Made by a program: the position numbers and the translations under genes | Part shown: positions 57,765-64,000 of the stretch, piece after piece | Layout: every line of letters starts with the position of its first letter | How positions within the stretch are numbered: position 1 is the first letter of the stretch | NCBI RefSeq assembly: GCF_031432975.1 | Contig: NZ_CP133838.1 | Location: 1,240,001 to 1,304,000, forward strand | Source of the DNA: Buttiauxella selenatireducens | GTDB taxonomy: Bacteria; Pseudomonadota; Gammaproteobacteria; Enterobacterales; Enterobacteriaceae | Direction: 5' to 3' | Length of the DNA: 64,000 nucleotides | The notes under the pieces: generated by a model | The model's input: only the letters and a program-made list of their open reading frames with translations | Told to the model about the DNA's origin: nothing | Database searches by the model: none

Positions 57765-58640
57765 ATGCGCTGGCAAGGTCGTCGCGAAAGCGACAATGTA
57801 GAAGACAGAAGAAGTAACTCTTCAGGTCCTGGCTTAGGTGGAGGCGGTGGTGGGTTCCGTTTACCTGGCGGTAAAGGCGGGATCATCATTCTAATTGTCG
57901 TCGTCGTAGCGGGTTATTACGGCGTCGATCTGACTTCAATGCTGACCGGCGAGCCACCCGTTCACCAGCAATCCACTCAGCGATCCATTAGCCCGAATGA
58001 TGATGAAGCCGCTAAATTTACCTCGGTGATTCTGGCAACAACAGAAGATACCTGGGGGCAGATTTTCCAGAAGATGGGCCGGACATATCAGCAGCCAAAA
58101 CTGGTGATGTATCGTGGGGCGACACGAACAGGGTGCGGCACCGGTCAGTCTGTAATGGGGCCGTTCTACTGCCCGGCTGACAGCACGGTGTATATCGATC
58201 TCTCTTTCTACGATGAAATGAAAAGCAAACTGGGCGCAGAGGGTGATTTCGCTCAGGGATATGTCATCGCTCATGAAGTGGGACATCACGTGCAGAAGTT
58301 ATTGGGGATCGAGCCGAAAGTCCGTCAACTCCAGCAAGGTGCAAGCCAGGCTGAAGGAAATCGTCTATCGGTAAAAATGGAATTACAGGCAGACTGCTTT
58401 GCGGGCGTCTGGGGCAACAGCATGCAGAAACAAGAGGTGCTGGATGTCGGAGATTTACAAGAAGCGCTGAATGCTGCTGAAGCGATTGGCGACGATCGTC
58501 TGCAACAACAAGGGCAAGGACGTGTGGTTCCTGACAGCTTTACCCACGGGACTTCCGAACAGCGTTACACCTGGTTCAAACGTGGTTTTGATAGCGGTGA
58601 CCCTGCTCAGTGCAATACCTTTGGTAACACTGTCAAATAA
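57765..58640 (+). CDS. ypfJ: Putative neutral zinc metallopeptidase YpfJ
   Basis: 291 residues (E. coli 287). A Gly-rich N-terminal segment ([20 protein letters not shown]) precedes one transmembrane helix (about 44-60, [14 protein letters not shown]); the rest forms a zincin-like domain with HEVGHH as zinc motif and a downstream ELQADCFAG as probable third ligand. Function unknown. The start MRWQGRRES has GAGG 6 bp upstream; the frame is open four codons further. tmcA follows after 24 bp. Confidence 0.93.
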   Translation: MRWQGRRESDNVEDRRSNSSGPGLGGGGGGFRLPGGKGGIIILIVVVVAGYYGVDLTSMLTGEPPVHQQSTQRSISPNDDEAAKFTSVILATTEDTWGQIFQKMGRTYQQPKLVMYRGATRTGCGTGQSVMGPFYCPADSTVYIDLSFYDEMKSKLGAEGDFAQGYVIAHEVGHHVQKLLGIEPKVRQLQQGASQAEGNRLSVKMELQADCFAGVWGNSMQKQEVLDVGDLQEALNAAEAIGDDRLQQQGQGRVVPDSFTHGTSEQRYTWFKRGFDSGDPAQCNTFGNTVK

Positions 58641-58664
58641 CGAGATGTGACAAGGATTAACGCC

Positions 58665-60680
58665 ATGGAACAGCTTAGGCAAGCCACCGCCAGTATGGCT
58701 GATGCGGGTATTCGCCGCATGATGATACTGGCCGGTGAGAGCGCCTGGTGCAGCCAGCAGGTTCAGTCTCTCGCCCGGCTATTGCCCGGCGACTGGCTTT
58801 GGGTGGGTGCCGCACCCGAATTGCCGCTTCACTGTGCAACCTCAGCGATGCGTACTTTGCTGGGGCGTGAGTTTCAGCATGCCGTATTTGACGCAAGAAA
58901 CGGGCTGGATGCCGAAGCGCTGGCGGCTCTGGCCGGTACACTCAAAGCCGGAAGCTGGCTAGTGCTGCTTGCGCCTGCATGGGACACCTGGCCGCAACAG
59001 CCCGATTCCGACTCGGGTCGCTGGAGCGAGCAGTCTGAAGCTATTCCCACACCTCACTTTATCACTCACCTGCAACACTGCATCCGCGCTGATAGCGAGT
59101 GTGTGCTCTGGCAACAGCATCAGCCGCTGCAACTCCCTGATTTTCCCCAGCGCATGCAGTGGCATATGGCTAGCGGCGCACCTTTCGATGAACAGGCTGC
59201 TATTCTTGATGCCCTTCTCTCAATGCCAGAAGGGGTTGCGGCAGTTACTGCGCCAAGAGGGCGAGGGAAATCTGCCCTGGCGGGTATGCTACTGTGCCGG
59301 ATCGCGGGTACGGGACTGGTGACTGCACCCGCCAAAGCGGCAACGGATGTGCTCGCAGATCATGCCGGAGATTATTTCAATTTCGTCGCTCCCGATGCGC
59401 TGCTTACCAACCCTGAGGCATATCGGGCTGACTGGCTAATCATTGATGAAGCGGCTGCTATTCCGGCGCCTCAGTTGCGCAGATTAATCTCCCATTTCCC
59501 TCGTGTGTTGCTGACCACCACGGTTCAGGGCTACGAAGGAACCGGAAGGGGGTTTATCCTCAAGTTCTGTGCAAGTCTCAACACATTGACGCGCTATACC
59601 CTGTCTACGCCAATCCGTTGGGCGATCAATGATCCTCTGGAAAAGTTAATCGACACTGTTTTGCTGTTTGATGAACCAGATATCACAGCCGTAGCGCAAG
59701 GCGCGATTACTCTTCAGGTCATTGAACGCACTCACGAAGCACAACCTTCGCCTCAGCTACAGCAAATGTATCGCTTGCTGTCAGGTGCGCACTACCGTAC
59801 TTCACCGTTGGACTGGCGTCGGATGCTGGATGCCCCAGGTCAGCATTTCATTGCCGCTAACTGCGGGGCAGAAACGATAGGTGCCAGCTGGTTGGTGGAA
59901 GAGGGCGGGCTGAGTGAAAATCTGAGCCGCGCGGTGTGGGCAGGATTCCGCCGTCCGCGCGGTAATTTAGTAGCACAATCGCTGGCGGCACATGGTGGCA
60001 GTCCCTTAGCCGCAACGCTTAAAGGTTTACGCGTCAGCCGCATTGCGGTGCATCCGTTGCGCCAGCGTCAGCAAATCGGCCAGCAAATCATTGCCAGAGT
60101 GAAAACTCATGCACAGCAGACGGCTGATTACCTTTCAGTAAGTTTTGGTTTTACCGACGAACTTTGGCGTTTTTGGGAAAGTTGTGGCTTCGTACTGGTA
60201 CGCGTGGGTAGCCATCGTGAGGCCAGTAGCGGGTGCTATACCGCGATGGCGTTACTGCCGCTCACACCGCCTGGGGAAGCGCTCACTCTTCATGAACAAT
60301 CTCGATTGCAGCGCGATATTGTCTGGCTACAACCATGGATTGACCAACCATTGCCTGTTTTAGGCTGTGAAGACGCTAAGCTAAACAGTGATGACTGGCT
60401 GGAGCTGGCAGGTTTTGCATTTGGGCATCGCCCGCTGGAAGCCTGTTTAGGTTCCCTGAATCGCTTACTACTCACCAGCGATCTGCCGCTGAATGCACTG
60501 CGCGGGCGCGTGCAACAGCACCTGAGTGTAGAAACAGTTTGCCAACAGTGGCACATTTCCGGGCGTAAAGCGCTTCTGAACGTCATGCGCCAGGAAGCCC
60601 AGAAGGCACTGGAAAAATGCGATGAGCAGCAGTGCATTGCGCTGAAAAGCGCGATTATGCAATTGCAATTTTTCCACTAA
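58665..60680 (+). CDS. tmcA: tRNA(Met) cytidine acetyltransferase TmcA
   Basis: Makes N4-acetylcytidine at the wobble base of elongator tRNA-Met with acetyl-CoA and ATP (671 aa, the E. coli length). An N-terminal domain is followed by an RNA helicase-like module with P-loop RGRGKSALAG and DEAAAIP, a GNAT acetyltransferase domain (RIAVHPLRQRQQIGQQ) and a C-terminal tRNA-binding domain. The start at ATG 58665 has AAGGA 8 bp upstream; the GTG at 58647 is less likely. It is among the more diverged core genes here. Confidence 0.96.
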   Translation: MEQLRQATASMADAGIRRMMILAGESAWCSQQVQSLARLLPGDWLWVGAAPELPLHCATSAMRTLLGREFQHAVFDARNGLDAEALAALAGTLKAGSWLVLLAPAWDTWPQQPDSDSGRWSEQSEAIPTPHFITHLQHCIRADSECVLWQQHQPLQLPDFPQRMQWHMASGAPFDEQAAILDALLSMPEGVAAVTAPRGRGKSALAGMLLCRIAGTGLVTAPAKAATDVLADHAGDYFNFVAPDALLTNPEAYRADWLIIDEAAAIPAPQLRRLISHFPRVLLTTTVQGYEGTGRGFILKFCASLNTLTRYTLSTPIRWAINDPLEKLIDTVLLFDEPDITAVAQGAITLQVIERTHEAQPSPQLQQMYRLLSGAHYRTSPLDWRRMLDAPGQHFIAANCGAETIGASWLVEEGGLSENLSRAVWAGFRRPRGNLVAQSLAAHGGSPLAATLKGLRVSRIAVHPLRQRQQIGQQIIARVKTHAQQTADYLSVSFGFTDELWRFWESCGFVLVRVGSHREASSGCYTAMALLPLTPPGEALTLHEQSRLQRDIVWLQPWIDQPLPVLGCEDAKLNSDDWLELAGFAFGHRPLEACLGSLNRLLLTSDLPLNALRGRVQQHLSVETVCQQWHISGRKALLNVMRQEAQKALEKCDEQQCIALKSAIMQLQFFH

Positions 60681-60754
60681 GTCGTTCAGTCAAATGGCAT
60701 GGTCATCATGGGGTGTCAGCGTATAGTTAACGCCAGAAACGTAAGGAGAAAACC

Positions 60755-61453
60755 ATGAAACACGACCACTTTGTTGTTCAGAGTCCCGCCACACCGGCAA
60801 AACAACTCTTGCTGTTCTTTCATGGTGTTGGCGATAACCCCGTCGCAATGGGTGAAATTGGTAGCTGGTTTGCGCCACATTTTCCTGATGCACTGGTGGT
60901 CAGCATCGGTGGCCCGGCACCCAGCGGCCCGTATCAAGGTCGGGAGTGGTTTTCTGTTGCTGGGGTGACGGAAGATAATCGGCAGCAGCGAGTCGATGCC
61001 ATCATGCCAACGTTTATCGACGTGGTGCGTTACTGGCAGAAACACAGCGGTGTCGCGGCTAATGCCACTGCACTGATTGGCTTCTCGCAAGGGGCGATTA
61101 TGGCGCTTGAAGGTGTGAAAGCTGAGCCGCAGTTAGCCTCGCGCGTGATTGCCTTTAATGGTCGCTACGCAAAGCTTCCAGAAAGCGCATCAACGTCAAC
61201 CACTATCCATTTGATTCATGGTGATGTTGACGGGGTGATTGACGTGAAGCACGCCTTTGATGCTTCGGAAACGTTAACGCAACTCGGTGGGGATGTGACG
61301 CTGGATGTGATTGACGATTTAGGCCATGCCATCGATGACCGCAGCATCAAGATTGCGTTGGATCATCTGCGCTACACCGTGCCAAAGCACTATTTCGATG
61401 AAGCACTAAGCGGCGGCAAACCCAACGACAAGGGTATCGTCGAATTTATGTGA
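60755..61453 (+). CDS. ypfH: Esterase YpfH (alpha/beta hydrolase)
   Basis: 232 residues (as E. coli YpfH), of the phospholipase/carboxylesterase family of alpha/beta hydrolases. The nucleophile elbow is GFSQG, the acid is likely Asp in HGDVDGVID, and the histidine lies in DLGHAIDD. No signal peptide, so cytoplasmic. E. coli YpfH shows esterase activity on short acyl esters; the natural substrate is unknown. TAAGGAGAAAACC precedes the ATG. A terminator shared with ypfN follows. Confidence 0.95.
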   Translation: MKHDHFVVQSPATPAKQLLLFFHGVGDNPVAMGEIGSWFAPHFPDALVVSIGGPAPSGPYQGREWFSVAGVTEDNRQQRVDAIMPTFIDVVRYWQKHSGVAANATALIGFSQGAIMALEGVKAEPQLASRVIAFNGRYAKLPESASTSTTIHLIHGDVDGVIDVKHAFDASETLTQLGGDVTLDVIDDLGHAIDDRSIKIALDHLRYTVPKHYFDEALSGGKPNDKGIVEFM

Positions 61454-61472
61454 GACATAAAATGGCGCATTA

Positions 61473-61501
61473 AAAAAGCCACTCTCGGGAGTGGCTTTTT
61501 G
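61473..61501. terminator. Terminator between ypfH and ypfN
   Basis: AAAAAGCCACTC and GAGTGGCTTTTT form a 12-bp stem around TCGG. The A- and T-tracts on both sides allow termination in both directions. Confidence 0.88.
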
Positions 61502-61506
61502 CATAA

Positions 61507-61698
61507 TTATGGCTTTTTCTTCGGGAAATCGTCTTCGTCATCCCACTTATGGTTGAAATCACGATGTGGGGGAAGATCGGGTTTGTTCGCCATATATTTT
61601 TTCGGATCGATGCGTTTCAAATCCTTAATAACATTCAGGAAAATACCCAGCAGCAGTACCAGTACAATAATCCACCAGTAGTGTGATAGCCATTCCAT
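61507..61698 (-). CDS. ypfN: UPF0370 membrane protein YpfN
   Basis: 63-residue protein of the UPF0370 family (E. coli 66). One N-terminal transmembrane helix (about 7-25, [18 protein letters not shown]) is followed by a charged tail with [20 protein letters not shown] and ending [10 protein letters not shown]. Function unknown. AGAGG stands 8 bp upstream of the ATG. It lies 28 bp downstream of dapE on the same strand, so it probably belongs to a yffB-dapE-ypfN transcript. Confidence 0.92.
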   Translation of the reverse strand: MEWLSHYWWIIVLVLLLGIFLNVIKDLKRIDPKKYMANKPDLPPHRDFNHKWDDEDDFPKKKP

Positions 61699-61726
61699 AT
61701 GCTTAACCTCTTAGTTATCGCAGCTG

Positions 61727-62854
61727 TCAGGCGACAAGCTGCTCCATAATGCGTTGATACATACGTGCAAGAAGTTGCAGGTCTGCGGCGTTAACACACT
61801 CATTAATTTTATGAATGGTCGCGTTCACTGGCCCCAGTTCCACGACTTGCGCCCCCATACGAGCGATAAAGCGCCCATCGGACGTGCCACCCGTGGTCAA
61901 CAGTTGCGGTCTAATTTCATTATAGTGCTCAACGGCATTCACCACCGCATCGACCAGCTTTCCGCGTGAGGTCAGGAACGGTTGGCCCGACAGCCACCAG
62001 TCGAGTGTATAGCGCAGTTGATGCTTATCGAGCAGAGCTATCACGCGCTGTTTAATATCGTTGTCAGTCAGTTCGGTGCTGAAACGGAAGTTAAATTGCA
62101 CATATAAATCGCCAGGAATGACATTGTTGCTGCCCGTTCCTGCCTGAACGTTTGCAATCTGCATACTGGTCGCAGGGAAAAACTCGTTCCCTTTGTCCCA
62201 CTCAATAGATACCAGCTCGTTCAGCATCGGAGCTGCGCGGTGCACTGGGTTATCGGCCAGATGCGGATAGGCAACGTGGCCCTGCACACCGTGCACGGTG
62301 AGATTGCAGGTCAACGAACCACGGCGACCATTTTTCACCACGTCGCCGACCACTTCAGTACTGGACGGCTCGCCGACCAGGCAATAATCAAGGCGTTCAT
62401 TACGCGCCATCAACGTTTCGACCACTTTCACCGTGCCATTTTTGGCACTGGCTTCTTCATCAGAAGTGATGAGAAACGCGAGGCGGCCTTTGTGACGCGG
62501 GTTCTGTGCAACAAAACGTTCTGCCGCAACCACCATGGCTGCCAGAGAACCTTTCATATCAGCGGCACCACGGCCAAACAGCATGCCATCGCGGATAGTG
62601 GGTTCAAACGGTGGGTTAATCCAGCGGTCGGCATCGCCTGAAGGCACGACGTCGGTATGGCCAGCAAACGCCAGCGTTTCGCCTTTTCCTCTCCATGCCC
62701 AGAAATTTTGTGTGTCGCCAAAATCCATGTGCTCAATAGTAAAACCAATGGCACGCAGTCGCTCAATCATCAGCGCCTGGCAACCCGCGTCGTCTGGGCT
62801 CAGGGAAGGGCGGCGGATAAGCTGTTGCGTCAGCTCAATAACCGGGCAAGACAT
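61727..62854 (-). CDS. dapE: Succinyl-diaminopimelate desuccinylase
   Basis: Zinc enzyme of lysine/DAP synthesis that removes succinate from N-succinyl-DAP (375 aa, as in E. coli). Metal-binding motifs of the M20 family are visible: [27 protein letters not shown] and a C-terminal TIHKINE. The start [11 protein letters not shown] matches E. coli and has GAGG upstream; the frame is open 14 codons further. It begins 4 bp after the yffB stop. Confidence 0.98.
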   Translation of the reverse strand: MSCPVIELTQQLIRRPSLSPDDAGCQALMIERLRAIGFTIEHMDFGDTQNFWAWRGKGETLAFAGHTDVVPSGDADRWINPPFEPTIRDGMLFGRGAADMKGSLAAMVVAAERFVAQNPRHKGRLAFLITSDEEASAKNGTVKVVETLMARNERLDYCLVGEPSSTEVVGDVVKNGRRGSLTCNLTVHGVQGHVAYPHLADNPVHRAAPMLNELVSIEWDKGNEFFPATSMQIANVQAGTGSNNVIPGDLYVQFNFRFSTELTDNDIKQRVIALLDKHQLRYTLDWWLSGQPFLTSRGKLVDAVVNAVEHYNEIRPQLLTTGGTSDGRFIARMGAQVVELGPVNATIHKINECVNAADLQLLARMYQRIMEQLVA

Positions 62855-62858
62855 AGGA

Positions 62859-63215
62859 CTATACCTCGTTGATAAACATCTTATAGTTCGATTCATTGAA
62901 ACCCAGCAGCATAGGCTGACCGGGCGCGTAGAGCAATGGGCGTTTGATGATTGCAGGCATTGAAAGCATCAGCTCCGCCGCAGTCTGCGCGTCAGTAATG
63001 CTCGCACGATGGGCCTCGTCGAGTTTACGCCATGTTGTTCCACGGGTATTAAGCAGTGCTTCCCAACCTAACGCTACGATAAAACTATTCAATAATTCGG
63101 CATCCAGACCGTCGACGCGATAATCATGAAATTGATAATCCACACCTTGAGCTTCAAGCCAACGGCGTGCTTTCTTGATGGTGTCGCAATTTTTAATACC
63201 GTAGAGAATTATCAC
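62859..63215 (-). CDS. yffB: ArsC-family protein YffB
   Basis: 118-residue member of the ArsC/Spx/YffB family with thioredoxin-like fold. The family cysteine is in [12 protein letters not shown]; the usual ArsC arginine triad is incomplete, so glutathione-linked reductase activity rather than arsenate reduction is assumed for E. coli YffB. The start is GTG, with AAGGA 8 bp upstream. It is followed by dapE after 4 bp. Confidence 0.94.
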   Translation of the reverse strand: MIILYGIKNCDTIKKARRWLEAQGVDYQFHDYRVDGLDAELLNSFIVALGWEALLNTRGTTWRKLDEAHRASITDAQTAAELMLSMPAIIKRPLLYAPGQPMLLGFNESNYKMFINEV

Positions 63216-63624
63216 GGAGTCAATCCTTTTTTTAAATGTGATTACTTATGCAGATATTTAGAATAATTAAAATGATAAAAAAGTCGCAAGGAAAAATATA
63301 GCCTAATTGCTAGTCTGAAAGTTAGGTAATAGCGTTTTTTTCCAGGGTGATTGCTTTATAGCCAAGAGAAGTTACACCATTTCTGAACTCTTGATTGCTG
63401 CGACAAGTCAGATTTTTCGTGGCTTACAGAGTAAAATCCGAAAAGAGGCGATTCATATTGTTTCACGTGCGTCGTCACATTTTAAATTACCTGCTGAGCT
63501 GATAATTCATGCAATACGCAGTCGACTCTCAATATTAGTTGAAAGCCAGTGAATCGATAAAATTTGGTCGCTTCACTCCAGGGAAGGGATTACGTATAAT
63601 AAAGCAATTATAAGAGAGGCGGTT
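63216..63624. other. 409-bp A+T-rich region between yffB and ypfM
   Basis: Holds the yffB-dapE promoter (minus strand) and the ypfM promoter at 63572-63600. A plus-strand frame is open from 63319 to 63552 but has no ATG/GTG and no clear start, so it is not called as a gene. No RNA family was recognised. Confidence 0.6.
63572..63600 (+). promoter_or_regulatory. Predicted ypfM promoter
   Basis: TTCACT (63572-63577) and TATAAT (63595-63600) are spaced 17 bp apart. The predicted start is about 18 bp before the ypfM ATG. Confidence 0.7.
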
Positions 63625-63684
63625 ATGATCGAACACGAAGTAGGAAACTGGAAAGATTTCATCGAAGATATGCTTCGTAAATGA
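63625..63684 (+). CDS. ypfM: 19-residue protein YpfM
   Basis: Very short gene encoding MIEHEVGNWKDFIEDMLRK, which matches the E. coli small protein YpfM (19 aa) at nearly every position. GAGAGG stands 5 bp upstream of the ATG, and a good sigma-70 promoter lies directly before it. A hairpin (AAGAACA-TGA-TGTTCTT, 63695-63711) and a terminator follow, so it is a single-gene unit between yffB and acrD as in E. coli. The peptide is amphipathic and mostly helical by composition; function unknown. Confidence 0.9.
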   Translation: MIEHEVGNWKDFIEDMLRK

Positions 63685-63736
63685 AATAAACAGCAAGAAC
63701 ATGATGTTCTTATTCTCAATACTCTTTGAGCCATAC

Positions 63737-63766
63737 AAAAAGCGACCCAGTCAGGTCGCTTTTTTG
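63737..63766. terminator. Terminator between ypfM and acrD
   Basis: AAAAAGCGACC and GGTCGCTTTTT form an 11-bp stem around CAGTCA with T-tracts on both strands. It can serve convergent ypfM and acrD. Confidence 0.88.
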
Positions 63767-63770
63767 TTGC

Positions 63771-64000
63771 TTATTTTTCAGCATGTTCTTTAAGCGGGAA
63801 ACGTCGTCGCACCAGCACGAAGAACAATGGCACGAAGAATATTGCCAGCACCGTGGCTGAAATCATTCCGCCCATTACCCCTGTTCCCACCGCATGCTGG
63901 CTACCGGAGCCTGCGCCGCTGCTGGTGGCCATCGGTAACACGCCAAAGATAAATGCCAGTGACGTCATGAGTATCGGGCGTAATCGCTGGCGGCAGGCAT
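63771..64000 (-). CDS. acrD: RND multidrug efflux pump AcrD, C-terminal end only
   Basis: The visible 75 or so residues are the C-terminus of an RND inner membrane pump: [19 protein letters not shown], then [21 protein letters not shown] (last transmembrane helix) and the basic tail [13 protein letters not shown]. AcrD exports aminoglycosides and amphiphilic drugs with AcrA and TolC. The frame stays open to the window edge, so the gene start lies outside. Assignment to AcrD rather than AcrB/AcrF rests on position next to ypfM and on the sequence of the tail. Confidence 0.93.
   Translation of the reverse strand, partial: ACRQRLRPILMTSLAFIFGVLPMATSSGAGSGSQHAVGTGVMGGMISATVLAIFFVPLFFVLVRRRFPLKEHAEK

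Overview
This window is chromosomal DNA from a member of the Enterobacteriaceae. Nearly every gene has a clear E. coli/Salmonella counterpart, and the order runs collinear (inverted relative to E. coli K-12 numbering) from the isc iron-sulfur cluster end to acrD. Protein divergence from E. coli is moderate (TmcA, PbpC and RodZ linkers differ a lot; GuaB, IspG and Upp hardly at all), so this is a related genus rather than Escherichia or Salmonella. A Buttiauxella/Kluyvera-like organism is only a guess. No phage, IS element, CRISPR array, rRNA or tRNA was seen.

Layout: 1-4261 is the end of the isc operon (hscB partial, hscA, fdx, iscX) and pepB. 4399-9833 holds sseB and then a minus-strand block in which an alpha-glucoside PTS transporter (EIICB), a GH4 6-phospho-alpha-glucosidase, the housekeeping sseA and an RpiR-type regulator follow one another. 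10157-17456 is the alpha-2-macroglobulin yfhM with pbpC. 17682-27264 holds ndk, rlmN, rodZ, ispG, hisS, yfgM, bamB, der, yfgJ. 27268-31930 is xseA divergent from guaB-guaA. 32002-34124 is an accessory Old Yellow Enzyme/LysR pair where E. coli has yfgH-yfgI. 34201-40620 is yfgG, the c-di-GMP phosphodiesterase yfgF and ppk-ppx.

40811-45653 is an accessory carbohydrate island between ppk and purN, which are neighbours in E. coli: an uncharacterised TIM-barrel-like glycosidase candidate, a GH105 unsaturated (rhamno)galacturonyl hydrolase, a GH28 family protein and an overlapping SemiSWEET sugar transporter. The 390-bp divergent promoter between GH105 and GH28 carries two good CRP sites 42 bp apart and a palindromic operator-like site. 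All three enzymes lack signal peptides, which suggests intracellular breakdown of imported pectin fragments.

The rest is core again: purMN, upp-uraA, hda, yfgD-bepA, perM, bcp-gcvR, dapA-bamC, purC, ypfJ, tmcA, ypfH, ypfN-dapE-yffB, the 19-residue ypfM and the C-terminus of acrD. The E. coli hyf hydrogenase-4 operon is absent between perM and bcp. Purine genes are tied together by PurR boxes upstream of guaB, purM and purC; upp has the T-tract initiation region known for UTP-controlled reiterative transcription; yfgF has an FNR box. Non-ATG starts are well supported for hda (CTG), gcvR (TTG), and pbpC, hisS, yfgM, yfgG and yffB (GTG).
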